From: Alphaproteobacteria bacterium
GTDB taxonomy: Bacteria; Pseudomonadota; Alphaproteobacteria; RF32; CAG-239
Assembly (NCBI GenBank): GCA_015062305.1
Contig: SUUX01000003.1
Coordinates: forward strand, 1-64,000
Direction of reading: 5' to 3'
DNA length: 64,000 bases
Position 1 is the stretch's first letter. Each line of letters begins with the position of its first letter. The notes beneath the pieces were generated by a model that saw only the letters and a program-made list of their open reading frames with translations, did not search any database and was not told where the DNA came from. This document shows, in pieces, positions 42,542-51,499 of the stretch. The position numbers and the translations under genes are program-made.

Positions 42542-44281
42542 ATGCTTATTGGAATCTTTTTTGGGATGAATGTGATGAGAAATTTTGTTGGCTTGGTTGC
42601 TGTTTTGGGAATTGTGTTGGGTGCTGAGGGGGCAAAAGCTGCCGTGCAACCCGATTATGCCATGAATGTGTATCAAAACCATGAGTTGAGCCGTGCAGAG
42701 CAAAGGTGTATTGATGAGGGATATAAGATTACTTATGCAAACTGCAATAACCAGACCGCACCGGCAGAGAGGTGTCCACACCATGATGCTTATTATAAAT
42801 CTTGTTCTCAAGAGGCATGGTGCAAAAATAATAATTATACATTTGCTGAAGAAGATTGTAAGGCGCCATTTTATCCGTTTAAGATGTGTGCAAATAAATA
42901 TCCGTTGTATAGAATATGTAAGGAAGATATTGCCAGGGCTTGTAAAGTTGCCGGATTTGAAAGCAAAGATAAATGTCAGTTAACCGAAAAAAAATGTCCG
43001 TTTTCGCCAGATTGGGGTGAGTGTTGCGGAGAATGTGAGAGATTTGCATATGAGTTGGACAAACTGCCCGCCGGGTATGTGGCTGATGGCGAGACTTGTG
43101 TGACTTGTGCCGGCGTGGTGAAAACAAATGTGAAAGCAGCTCCTTGTGATGGTTTTGTAGAGTGTAAATATGGACCGATGTCTGCAAGAACCGAATCTTG
43201 TCAGAAAGCACAAGTAATGTTGTATCGAGCATGTAAAACATCGGCAGATGTGTGCAGAGAAAGCGGCTATACACAAAATAGATGCCTGCCGACAGATGAT
43301 GTGAGAGAATGTCCTCAGAATAAGGAATTTAAACATTGTAAGATTAATTGTCTGAAATATGCTAAAGAAGATAATCCGGGGGCTGATGTGATTGGTACGG
43401 ATGTAACAGACCCAATGCTGGATTTGACAAAGATGAAGCTGATGTCTTTGGTAGATATGCAGGAGGCTTCTTGCCAAAATCAGACAAGACCGGAAATTAC
43501 ATTGCATATAAATAATCAGAATATTGATATGTATGAGAATCTGTTTGATAGAGAAATAGAAAATGTGAGTATCAGACTTATATTTGAAGACGCTATTGAG
43601 CTGAATGCAAACGGAAAATTTAAAAATGTGAAAATTAAAGCTGAAGGAAATATGCCGGAATGTCCTTTGAGAGGATTGATGATAGAAGTGGATGGTGTGG
43701 TTTCTTTTGGTGGAATCGAAAAACTATGTGCAAGCTTTAGGGTGGCAGAAAAAGCTAAGTTGATTGCAGATGGTGGTGTTGTCGGTGATGTGGAGCTAGG
43801 TAAAGATGCTTCTTTGGGCTTGAAAGGAGATTTGGTTGGAAAGCTAACAACAAAAAGTTTTGCCGAAGTGTTGATTAAGGGAAAACTTGTGGCCAATGAT
43901 GAGGATAACTTTGAAGCAGAAAAAACAAGCGTTGAGTTTGGTTGTAATTCTAAGGTGAAAATTGAGGGCGGTATTGAGGCTAATGCAGCAACTGTTTTGA
44001 TTAGACAGTGGAGTGTGTTGGATACGCCAAGCGTGAAATTTGAATCTGCAGGGGAAAAAGTCTCCGGAATGCATATGTATCAGTATGTAAAAATATATAA
44101 TGCATACGGTGAAACAGTGTTCCCAATTGTGGAGAATGCAACCTGTGATGATATGTATTATATGCAAGAAAGTGCAACTGCCGAAAATAGACGCAGAGAA
44201 ATTACATTGGAGCCGTCTAACTTGATGTCTGATCTGTGGAAATGTCAAGAAAGAAACTCTAAGCAGCTCGATTGTAATTAG
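42542..44281 (+). CDS. Cys-rich exported protein with beta-helix-like C-terminus
   Basis: About 580 residues; start uncertain (ATG at 42542, 42566 or 42575). Signal peptide in MRNFVGLVAVLGIVLGAEG. The N-terminal 250 residues have over 30 Cys in repeated CP...Y..C modules (for example RCPHHDAYYKSC and MCANKYPLYRIC), pointing to many disulfides. The C-terminal half is strand-rich with repeats like FGGIEKLCASF and GVVGDVELGKDASLGLKG, resembling a beta-helix. It lies downstream of the pilin-like genes and may be a surface partner. Family not recognised. Confidence 0.65.
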   Translation: MLIGIFFGMNVMRNFVGLVAVLGIVLGAEGAKAAVQPDYAMNVYQNHELSRAEQRCIDEGYKITYANCNNQTAPAERCPHHDAYYKSCSQEAWCKNNNYTFAEEDCKAPFYPFKMCANKYPLYRICKEDIARACKVAGFESKDKCQLTEKKCPFSPDWGECCGECERFAYELDKLPAGYVADGETCVTCAGVVKTNVKAAPCDGFVECKYGPMSARTESCQKAQVMLYRACKTSADVCRESGYTQNRCLPTDDVRECPQNKEFKHCKINCLKYAKEDNPGADVIGTDVTDPMLDLTKMKLMSLVDMQEASCQNQTRPEITLHINNQNIDMYENLFDREIENVSIRLIFEDAIELNANGKFKNVKIKAEGNMPECPLRGLMIEVDGVVSFGGIEKLCASFRVAEKAKLIADGGVVGDVELGKDASLGLKGDLVGKLTTKSFAEVLIKGKLVANDEDNFEAEKTSVEFGCNSKVKIEGGIEANAATVLIRQWSVLDTPSVKFESAGEKVSGMHMYQYVKIYNAYGETVFPIVENATCDDMYYMQESATAENRRREITLEPSNLMSDLWKCQERNSKQLDCN

Positions 44282-44730
44282 GGATTGACGTTGGGAGAAT
44301 ATATTGTCTCCGGTTCTGCAGAATTTTCGATGACAGGAATATCTGCTTTGGGATAAGCTTGAATGTCATATACCATGCCATTGGCTTCCATTAGAGTATT
44401 TTGAAAATCTGAGCCTAAGTCAGATGTGTTTGGCTGGGGGGAAGTGCTTTTTTTTGCTTCTGCCGGGGCGGCGGGAGTAGAGCTTGAGCTGTTTTGCGGT
44501 GTTGTCGAAGCCGTAGTTGGAATCGGATTTCCAAGTGGATTGGGTGCTTCGGCCGGTTGTTCAACTATAAAAAAATCTTGTTTGCCATCTGGTGTGGCAG
44601 CTGAGCTGAAAACTACTGTGGGTGAGGATTGTTCTTCGGATATGCCAGAAGAGGTTTGGGCATAAGCTTCTTGATTTATGGAGCAGGCAGCCCATAGCAA
44701 TAATGCGAGATTTCGGATGGCTTCATTCAT
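44278..44730 (-). CDS. Exported Pro/Ser-rich hypothetical protein
   Basis: 150 residues from the ATG at 44730 (AGGAGAA upstream). Signal peptide (LALLLWAACSINQEAYA), then a low-complexity Pro/Ser/Thr region and a conserved-looking tail (MVYDIQAYPKADIPVIE). It overlaps the convergent Cys-rich gene by four bases. Confidence 0.6.
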   Translation of the reverse strand: MNEAIRNLALLLWAACSINQEAYAQTSSGISEEQSSPTVVFSSAATPDGKQDFFIVEQPAEAPNPLGNPIPTTASTTPQNSSSSTPAAPAEAKKSTSPQPNTSDLGSDFQNTLMEANGMVYDIQAYPKADIPVIENSAEPETIYSPNVNP

Positions 44731-44850
44731 GATAAATTCTCCTGTTTGTTGTTTAGATATGCAGTAAAATAAAAAAAACAAGAGCCTTTAAGTTCTTGTT
44801 AAACAGTGTTGAATTATAATGAGAGTAATGTTTGATTTAGGAGAATTAAA

Positions 44851-45027
44851 ATGTCTGATATGGGCGTTATGAGCTCACAAATGATAGCGATTCAACAAAT
44901 GCAGTTGAGCTTGATTAAAAATGGTGCAGAAATGCAACAAAAGGTGGTTGAGGTGCTGTTGGGAGATGATACCAGAGCAATTTCTCATTCTGATTTTGTA
45001 GGGACGATGGTAGATGTTTCGCTTTAG
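44851..45027 (+). CDS. 58-aa YjfB-like putative motility protein
   Basis: ATG at 44851 behind TAGGAGAA. MSDMGVMSSQMIAIQQMQLS, continuing LIKNGAEMQQKVVEVLLG. The Met/Gln-rich helical pattern resembles the YjfB (putative motility protein) family, and flagellar genes are near. It overlaps the convergent gene by four bases. Confidence 0.55.
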   Translation: MSDMGVMSSQMIAIQQMQLSLIKNGAEMQQKVVEVLLGDDTRAISHSDFVGTMVDVSL

Positions 45028-45341
45028 AAACTAATCAGAACAATAAAAGACATTGATAGAAAATAAGATAAGATAAATTTTATAACACCCCAGATGCTTG
45101 AAAGAAAAGTGCTGGGGTAATCTATTTTTATGCCACCCTCAAGGTATTGCCGTTTGAAGATGAATGTATATGACAAGGAAATAAGAGCAATAATCAGATA
45201 TGTGTGCGGAGTGGTGGCTAATTGGCGAATTTGTTCTGTCTCTAGCCTATTGATGGAATAGATGCCGGCAAATATGCCCAATAAAACCATTGGGTTGAAT
45301 ATGGTTCCAGATGTAAATAGAGATATAAGACCTTTTATCAT
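45024..45341 (-). CDS. Small membrane protein
   Basis: 105 residues with about three hydrophobic helices (MVLLGIFAGIYSI, YLIIALISLSYTFIF, FILSYFLSMSFIVLI). No family recognised. Last gene of the fliO-fliP-glmM run on the minus strand. Confidence 0.6.
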   Translation of the reverse strand: MIKGLISLFTSGTIFNPMVLLGIFAGIYSINRLETEQIRQLATTPHTYLIIALISLSYTFIFKRQYLEGGIKIDYPSTFLSSIWGVIKFILSYFLSMSFIVLISF

Positions 45342-45347
45342 TTGATG

Positions 45348-45554
45348 TTAGCGACTGCGCACACGGCGAGATATATATTTGTAGTCTACATTGTCAAAAC
45401 CTGATGGCCAAATGCAGCGGGCTCTTTCTTTGCTACCATTGAGGCTCAAGTTTTTGAGTTGAGGAGTAACAAGAGCGGCAAGACCTCGGGCTTGAATGTT
45501 GTTTTTTTGATTTTTGGACCAATCAAAAAAAGATGTATCAATAACTTTTTGCAT
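45348..45554 (-). CDS. 68-aa hypothetical protein
   Basis: The ATG at 45554 (GGAGAT upstream) gives MQKVIDTSFFDWSKNQKNN. The longer frame to 45626 is less likely. Basic C-terminus (YISRRVRSR). No family; it lies between glmM and the small membrane protein. Confidence 0.5.
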   Translation of the reverse strand: MQKVIDTSFFDWSKNQKNNIQARGLAALVTPQLKNLSLNGSKERARCIWPSGFDNVDYKYISRRVRSR

Positions 45555-45636
45555 ATCTATCTCCAATTCGGAAATGTTGTTTGTGTTAATTTTATCCGAA
45601 AAAGGTAAATAAAAATTTAATTGCAAAATTCAAGAG

Positions 45637-47010
45637 TTATAGAACATCTTTTGTTTGCTCAAAACCGGCTTGAGAGGTGAGAGTTGATGTTATGCTTTGG
45701 TTTATGGTGTTGGCTAAGTCAGCATCATCACTCCATACCCAGACTTGAATTTTTGGTTCGGTGCCGGATTTGCGAATAAGAATTTTGCCATGACCGGAAA
45801 TTGATTCTTCAGCAGCGGCTATGGCAGACTTGAATTCTGGTGCTTCAAAAGCAATTTGCATGGATTGGTTGTCTGAAAAACGAGAATCAACACGCTTTTT
45901 GAGCATGGGGGTGAACAACGGAAATATGTTGCTCATTTTTTGCCCGCTGTTTTTAAGGCCTAAGCAAATGGTGAGAGCGGCAATCATAGCATCACCGGTT
46001 TTAGAATAATCGGAGACAACCATGTGGCCAGATTCTTCTCCGCCAATGTTAGAACCATATTTTTGCATTTCTTCGATAACGTATCTTTCGCCAACGGCCG
46101 ATCTAATGCAAGAAATGCCAAGATTTGCAAGAAAACGGTCTAATGCCGGATTGGATACGATTGTGGCAACAACAGTGTTGCCTTTGAGAAGATTGTTTTG
46201 GTGGTAATATTGACCAAGAAAGGCAATGATTTGGTCGCCGTCTATGCGGTTGCCATGCTCATCACAAACAATGATGCGGTCTCCATCGCCATCTACAGCA
46301 ATGCCGATATCTGATTGGCTGGATATGACTTTGGCGCACATATTTTCGGTATGCTGTGAACCGCAATTTAAATTTATGTTTGTGCCATTGGGGGTGTTGC
46401 TCAAAACAGAAATCTCGGCTCCCATAGAGGCAAAAATATCTGGCAAAATGCTAGAAAAACAACCATTGGCACAGTCTAAAACGACTTTTAGCCCTTGCAA
46501 AGGAGAAGGCGATGAACTGATTTTTAGCGCATTGGATTTGTATAAGTTTATAGAGCTTGTATCGGTATATACTTTGCCTATTTTATCCGCAGAAGTGCTA
46601 AACTGGTTCTGTTCTATGAGCTGCTCTATTTGAGCGGTGGTTGTATCTGATAGTTTGCTTCCATCTGCAGAAATAAGCTTTATGCCGTTATCTTTGAACG
46701 GGTTGTGTGAGGCTGTTATCATAACAGACATATCTACATTTAGGGATGGTGTGAGAAAAGTGAGAGCCGGAGTGGGAATGATGCCTAAGCAAATTACATC
46801 TATGCCTTGGGAGGTGAAACCAGCAACGAGAGCCGCTTCTAGCATGTCTCCGGAAATGCGAGTGTCTTTAGCAATGGCTACTTTGTGCTGTTTGGTGCAA
46901 ATCAGCTGAGCTGCGGCAGAGCCTAGGCGCATTGCAAAATCTGCAGTCATGGGAAAGGTGTTGGCTACGCCCCTAACACCATCTGTTCCGAACCATTTGT
47001 TTTTTGCCAT
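45637..47010 (-). CDS. glmM: Phosphoglucosamine mutase
   Basis: 457 residues. It makes glucosamine-1-phosphate for peptidoglycan and lipopolysaccharide. The active phosphoserine loop is MITASHNPFKDNGIK; the metal loop is DGDGDR; the sugar-binding GEESGH and the C-terminal phosphate loop RKSGTEP are present. It sits 24 bases after fliP, an unusual operon partner. Confidence 0.97.
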   Translation of the reverse strand: MAKNKWFGTDGVRGVANTFPMTADFAMRLGSAAAQLICTKQHKVAIAKDTRISGDMLEAALVAGFTSQGIDVICLGIIPTPALTFLTPSLNVDMSVMITASHNPFKDNGIKLISADGSKLSDTTTAQIEQLIEQNQFSTSADKIGKVYTDTSSINLYKSNALKISSSPSPLQGLKVVLDCANGCFSSILPDIFASMGAEISVLSNTPNGTNINLNCGSQHTENMCAKVISSQSDIGIAVDGDGDRIIVCDEHGNRIDGDQIIAFLGQYYHQNNLLKGNTVVATIVSNPALDRFLANLGISCIRSAVGERYVIEEMQKYGSNIGGEESGHMVVSDYSKTGDAMIAALTICLGLKNSGQKMSNIFPLFTPMLKKRVDSRFSDNQSMQIAFEAPEFKSAIAAAEESISGHGKILIRKSGTEPKIQVWVWSDDADLANTINQSITSTLTSQAGFEQTKDVL

Positions 47011-47034
47011 GATATATTCCTTTTTTTCGTTTTT

Positions 47035-47778
47035 TTATTGAAAACTGTTGATGAGACTGCCAGCTAATAAATACCATCCATCTACAAGCACAAAGAAAAT
47101 AACCTTGAATGGTAGCGCCAAAACTGTTGGAGGTAACATCATCATGCCCATGGACATTAGCACTGAGGCAATTACCATGTCTATAATAAGAAAAGGTACA
47201 TATATTAAGAAACCAATTTCAAAAGCTCGGCGGAGTTCGCTTATCATGAAAGATGGAATGGCTATTTTTAGAGGTGTTGTTTCTATAGATTCAGCAGGTT
47301 TTTCTCCACTGAGGTTGGTAAAAAGTAATAAATCTTTTTCTCTGGTGTTGTGAACCATAAATTCTTTAAGTGGGATAGAGGCTTTGTCTAGACCTTCTGT
47401 GAGTTCTATTTTTTCTTCTATCATGGGCTTGATGCCTTCCTCCCATGATTTTTCTAGAGTGGGGCTCATTATGAAGAGAGTGAGAAATAAAGCAAGGGAT
47501 ATTAAAACCATATTGGGTGGAGTGGCGTTGGTGGCAAGAGCACTACGTGTGATAGAAAAGACAACAGCAATACGAGTGAAAGATGTCATCATTATGAGAA
47601 TCGACGGAGCTAATGATAGAACCGTTATGATCATTAAAACACTAAGAATGCGACCAGTGGCTGTGCCATCGGGGGTGTCTGATAAATTTATATTGAGGCT
47701 TTGAGCCGAAGCTGTACCTATGCATAGAACGATACCAAGAAGGGTCCATAAGATAATTTTGTATGTTCTTTTTGTCAT
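47035..47778 (-). CDS. fliP: Flagellar biosynthesis protein FliP
   Basis: 247 residues, with a signal peptide and about four membrane helices. Family motifs: LMIITVLSLAPSILIMMTSFTRI, split here as LMIITVLSLAPSIL and MMTSFTRIAVV; SALATNATPPNMVL; and MMMLPPTVLALPFKV. FliP forms the core of the flagellar type III export gate. Confidence 0.96.
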   Translation of the reverse strand: MTKRTYKIILWTLLGIVLCIGTASAQSLNINLSDTPDGTATGRILSVLMIITVLSLAPSILIMMTSFTRIAVVFSITRSALATNATPPNMVLISLALFLTLFIMSPTLEKSWEEGIKPMIEEKIELTEGLDKASIPLKEFMVHNTREKDLLLFTNLSGEKPAESIETTPLKIAIPSFMISELRRAFEIGFLIYVPFLIIDMVIASVLMSMGMMMLPPTVLALPFKVIFFVLVDGWYLLAGSLINSFQ

Positions 47779-48065
47779 GCTGATGGCTCCTCAAGTATTG
47801 GGTTGGAGGCTAAAATTGTGGTGTTATTTGGGCTTATCAGAAGCAAATATTCAACTTTGTCTGCTTGGATAAGAATAATCTGATTTTTGGTATCTAGAGA
47901 TTTTTTTTCAATGATGCGTAATCTTTGAGCAGATTTTAGGTTGCGCAAAAGACGGCATTTGTTGCCCTGCTGTTCGCAATATTTGAATATCCATAGCGTA
48001 ATGAGTAAAAGCCCAATTACAAATATGAGAGCCAGTACGGCTTGAATAATTTGGTGCCATTCCAT
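47775..48065 (-). CDS. fliO: Flagellar biosynthesis protein FliO
   Basis: 96 residues: one membrane helix (VLALIFVIGLLLITLWIF) and a cytoplasmic tail with RLRIIEKKSLDTKNQIILIQ. It overlaps the fliP start by four bases, as expected for this accessory protein of the FliP complex. Confidence 0.85.
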   Translation of the reverse strand: MEWHQIIQAVLALIFVIGLLLITLWIFKYCEQQGNKCRLLRNLKSAQRLRIIEKKSLDTKNQIILIQADKVEYLLLISPNNTTILASNPILEEPSA

Positions 48066-48170
48066 TATAAAAAAACTCCAATATGTATGATGTTTGATTA
48101 TAGGCGCAAAATCTTTTAAAGGTCAATAAAAGGCTTGCCCTTGTTGATATTGTTTGTTAAATTGTTTTTT

Positions 48171-48716
48171 ATGATGAAAAAAGATAATAAAATAAACCTA
48201 ATATCTGATGAAAGACGGACACATGATCTGCTGTCTGTGGCTCAAATGCTAAAGCCTTTGGCGAGAAAGATGCTTGGCAAAAATGGTTTTGCAGAAATAG
48301 ATTTGCTCACCGGGTGGAAAGAAATTGTAGGTGAGGAGATTGCTGCATATACATTGCCTAAAAAGATTGTTTATCAGAGAGGAATTAAAAATAACGGGAT
48401 ACTGTGGGTTGACGTGCCATCTGGAGCTTGTGCATTGGAGTTGCAATTAAAAGAGAAATTTGTATTGGCAAAAATAAATTCTTATTTTGGTTATGATGCA
48501 GTAGCAAAACTGAAGATTGTGCAAAATGCAGAAGTGCCTCTGGAAGAAACTGAAGATGTGAGGAAAGAGCAAAAATTGCTTGTAAGTGAAGAGGAAGAAA
48601 CATATATTAATAGCCTATGCGAAGGATTAGAAAACAAAGACTTGCAAAAAAGATTGATGAGTTTGGGACGTAGAGTTGTTAGTGCAAATAAGGGTAGTGA
48701 AAAAAATGACTTTTGA
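48171..48716 (+). CDS. DUF721 (DciA-like) protein
   Basis: 181 residues from the ATG at 48171. The N-terminal core (WKEIVGEEIAAYTLPKKI, then GILWVDVPSGACALELQLK) is the DUF721 KH-like fold. DciA proteins load the replicative helicase DnaB in bacteria lacking DnaC. It overlaps the thioredoxin-domain gene by 11 bases. Confidence 0.8.
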   Translation: MMKKDNKINLISDERRTHDLLSVAQMLKPLARKMLGKNGFAEIDLLTGWKEIVGEEIAAYTLPKKIVYQRGIKNNGILWVDVPSGACALELQLKEKFVLAKINSYFGYDAVAKLKIVQNAEVPLEETEDVRKEQKLLVSEEEETYINSLCEGLENKDLQKRLMSLGRRVVSANKGSEKNDF

Positions 48717-49488
48717 AAAATTTATAAAGAAAATGAGTGAATGGGTTGCTGCCGTGGTGGTGTTCTTTTTGGCAGGAGGGATGTATTTATCTCAGAAAGG
48801 ATTTGTTTGGGATAATGGCGAGATTGTCTTTGTTGGAAACGCCAAAGCTCAGGAGCAGATGATAGAATATCAACCACCGGTAATACCAGATAATTTTGTG
48901 TTGCCAGATGAGCATAGCGTTGGGAAGGCAGATGCCCCTGTAGTATTATATGAATATTCTTCTTTCGGGTGTTCTCATTGTGCTGATTTTCATAATGAAA
49001 CTTTGCCAAAGTTAAAAAAGAAGTATGCGGAAAAAGGGTTGTTGCGAGTTGTGTATGTTCCTTTTCCGATAGATAAAATTTCTATGGATGCCGCTTTGTT
49101 AGCAGAGTGTGTGCCTGCAGATAAATATTTTGATTTTGTTGATTTGTTGTATAAGCGACAAAGAGAGTGGCTTTTGTCGAGAAACTCTTTGGACGTGCTT
49201 GCAAAGTTTGCTAAACTAAATGGGGTGGAAGCTGAAAAAATAAACGGCTGTTTGAAAAATGATGAAGTTGCCAGAGAGATATTAGCGAATCGACAGACAG
49301 GAATAACACAGCTAGGAATCCAAGGAACTCCTTCTTTTGTGCTTAGCCATGAGGGAAAAAGTGAACTTATATCGGGTGTGAGGTCTTATGAAGAGTTTAA
49401 GGAACTGATAAGTTCGAAGTTGCCTCATAACGAAACTACAGAGGCGAAAAAAATAAATGGAATGGCTACTGTAAAAACAACTGAATAG
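48706..49488 (+). CDS. DsbA-family thiol oxidoreductase
   Basis: 260 residues. Membrane anchor or signal peptide, then a thioredoxin fold with the active site SFGCSHCADFH (CSHC), a helical insertion, and the cis-Pro loop IQGTPSF. It introduces disulfides in periplasmic proteins, which fits the many Cys-rich exported proteins of this window. Confidence 0.9.
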   Translation: MTFEKFIKKMSEWVAAVVVFFLAGGMYLSQKGFVWDNGEIVFVGNAKAQEQMIEYQPPVIPDNFVLPDEHSVGKADAPVVLYEYSSFGCSHCADFHNETLPKLKKKYAEKGLLRVVYVPFPIDKISMDAALLAECVPADKYFDFVDLLYKRQREWLLSRNSLDVLAKFAKLNGVEAEKINGCLKNDEVAREILANRQTGITQLGIQGTPSFVLSHEGKSELISGVRSYEEFKELISSKLPHNETTEAKKINGMATVKTTE

Positions 49489-49565
49489 ATATTTTCTCAT
49501 CATAAAACAAAAAATAGTTCTGACTTTTAATAACTGCTTAACGTTTTTTAATGTAGAGTCAGAGC

Positions 49566-49883
49566 ATGAAGAAAACACCAAATGACATACAACAGCTCGG
49601 TGATAGGATTTCTGAGCTAAAACGAAGAGAAGCAGAGGCTCGTAAAGATAAAAAAGAATCTGAAGCAGCTTATGCATCTAAGGTTGGTTTTAGAATCGCA
49701 ACAGAAATGTTATCGGGTGTGGTGGTTGGTGCTGCAATAGGCTATTTGTTGGATAACGTGATGCAAACAAAGCCCTGGTTATTGATGGTGTTTATGTTTT
49801 TTGGCGGAGCGGCAGGCGTGTTGAATGTCTATCGTTTTGCAAAAAGTGAAGATAAAAAACGAAGGAGTAAAACTCGTGGCTAG
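49566..49883 (+). CDS. atpI: ATP synthase protein I
   Basis: 105 residues with two membrane helices (MLSGVVVGAAIGYLL and LMVFMFFGGAAGVLNVYRF) and a basic, coiled N-terminus. It helps assemble the c-ring. First gene of the F0 operon; overlaps atpB by eight bases. Confidence 0.85.
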   Translation: MKKTPNDIQQLGDRISELKRREAEARKDKKESEAAYASKVGFRIATEMLSGVVVGAAIGYLLDNVMQTKPWLLMVFMFFGGAAGVLNVYRFAKSEDKKRRSKTRG

Positions 49884-50598
49884 TCCTATGGAACAGTTTG
49901 TCATTAAGCCTATTATTCCGATTGAAATTAATGGGGTTGATGTTTCTTTTACTAATTCTGCTTTGTTTATGGTGCTGGCTGTTTTGAGTTCAGTATTGTT
50001 GTTTGCTTTGTGCTTAAGAAAACGGAGCCTTGTTCCATCTGTGGCTCAATCTGTGCCTGAGGTGTTGTATGAGTTTGTATATTCTATATTGAAAGAAAAT
50101 GTTGGTGTAGAAGGGTTAAAATATTTTCCGTTTATTTTTAGTATCTTTATTTTTGTGGCATTTGGAAATTTGTTGGGTTTGTTGCCTTATTCGTTTACAT
50201 TTACATCTCATTTGACAGCGGTTGGAAGTTTGTCTTTGATTGCTTTGTTATTTAATGTGATTATAGGTATAAAAAAGAAAAAAATCGGTTGGCTTAGAAC
50301 ATTTTTGCCAAGGGGGATACCTTTACCTTTGGCTCCGCTGATTATACCAATTGAGATGGTATCATTTTTATCAAAACCGTTTAGTTTGACTGTCCGTTTG
50401 GTAGCAAATATGACAGTTGGACACATTATGCTAAAAATTATAGCCGGATTTGTTGCTGCTTTGGGAATTATGGGAGCAATTCCGGTATTGTTTAATTGTT
50501 GTATAGTGTGTTTTGAAATGTTTATTGCTTTGTTGCAAGCGTTTATTTATACAGTGTTGAGCTGTATTTATTTGGGAGATGCTTTGCACGAGCACTAA
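49876..50598 (+). CDS. atpB: F0F1 ATP synthase subunit a
   Basis: 240 residues from the GTG at 49876, which has AAGGAG at the right distance and yields the usual alphaproteobacterial start (ASPMEQF). The essential Arg helix is seen in PFSLTVRLVANMTVGH. It carries protons to the c-ring. Confidence 0.94.
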   Translation: MASPMEQFVIKPIIPIEINGVDVSFTNSALFMVLAVLSSVLLFALCLRKRSLVPSVAQSVPEVLYEFVYSILKENVGVEGLKYFPFIFSIFIFVAFGNLLGLLPYSFTFTSHLTAVGSLSLIALLFNVIIGIKKKKIGWLRTFLPRGIPLPLAPLIIPIEMVSFLSKPFSLTVRLVANMTVGHIMLKIIAGFVAALGIMGAIPVLFNCCIVCFEMFIALLQAFIYTVLSCIYLGDALHEH

Positions 50599-50667
50599 AA
50601 CTGAAGTTTGAATGATGTGGTACATTATTTGGACTCGTATTTAATTATATTAGGAAAGGAAAAAAAC

Positions 50668-50889
50668 ATGGAACCGATGGCTTATATTGGAGCTGGAATG
50701 TGCGCTCTTTCAATGATGGCTTCTGCTTGGGGTGTGTCTCAGGTATGGACAACCATTATCTCTATTGTAGGACGCAATCCACAGGTTAAGAAAGATGTTG
50801 ATATTTATGGTTGGGCAGGCTTTGCCGCTGTTGAGGCTGTAGCTTTGTATGCCTTGGTATTGGCATTGGTAATGCTCACAGGTAATTAA
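50668..50889 (+). CDS. atpE: F0F1 ATP synthase subunit c (unusual first helix)
   Basis: 73 residues from the ATG at 50668 (AAAGGA upstream). The loop RNPQVKK and the second helix with the proton-carrying Glu (GFAAVEAVALYALVLAL) are standard. In the first helix the usual run of alternating glycines is replaced by SMMASAWGVSQVW, with a Trp inside. This may change the ring packing. Confidence 0.9.
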   Translation: MEPMAYIGAGMCALSMMASAWGVSQVWTTIISIVGRNPQVKKDVDIYGWAGFAAVEAVALYALVLALVMLTGN

Positions 50890-51011
50890 TAATCGGCTTG
50901 TTTTCCTGATAGATAATAAGGGTGGGAATAGGGTCTGTTTATGAGCTTTTCTGCCCTGAATTATCTTCATTAAAACAAGATTAAAAGAGTTTTTTGATAT
51001 GGAGCTTTAGA

Positions 51012-51497
51012 ATGCCGCAGCTAGATTTTAGTGTTTTTCCGTCGCAGTTTTTTTGGTTAGCAATCAGCTTTTTTGTATTGTTGTTTGTTATGGCAAAATT
51101 TATTGTACCTCGGACAGCAGAAATGATTAATCTGCGTAAGGATAAGATTGATGCAGATTTAAATGATGCGGCAAAACTAAAGCAAAAAGTTGAAAAAACT
51201 TTAGAAAAATATAATGCAGCATTGAAGAAAGCATCGGAAGATGCTAATGCTTCTTTGGCTAAGACAAAAGAAGAGCTAGATTTGGCCGTTGAAAGAAAAC
51301 AAGCAGAATTATCTGCCGAATTGTCCAGACAAATATCTGAAGGTGAGAAGAAAATTGCCACAACAAAAAATAAGGCTATGGCAGATATAGATGCCAATGT
51401 TGGAATTTTGGTTCCTCTTGTATGGCAAAAGCTTGGTTTTGGTGCATTGTCTGCAAAAGAGGTGAATTCAGCAATTAAAACTTTAGGGGAAAAATAA
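51012..51497 (+). CDS. atpF': F0F1 ATP synthase subunit b'
   Basis: 161 residues from the ATG at 51012 (GGAG upstream). Starts PQLDFSVFPSQFFWLAI, one membrane helix, then a long coiled coil. Alphaproteobacteria usually carry both b' and b. Confidence 0.9.
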   Translation: MPQLDFSVFPSQFFWLAISFFVLLFVMAKFIVPRTAEMINLRKDKIDADLNDAAKLKQKVEKTLEKYNAALKKASEDANASLAKTKEELDLAVERKQAELSAELSRQISEGEKKIATTKNKAMADIDANVGILVPLVWQKLGFGALSAKEVNSAIKTLGEK

Positions 51498-51499
51498 AG

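Noticed and set aside
42879..44248. Several minus-strand frames opposite the Cys-rich gene
   Set aside because: Shadows of a gene with signal peptide and strong protein-level pattern; compositions are unnatural (Cys, His, Phe-rich).
44761..44820. Possible terminator with AACAAGA/TCTTGTT arms
   Set aside because: Short stem, long loop, no T run on a fitting strand, and it lies upstream of both divergent genes.
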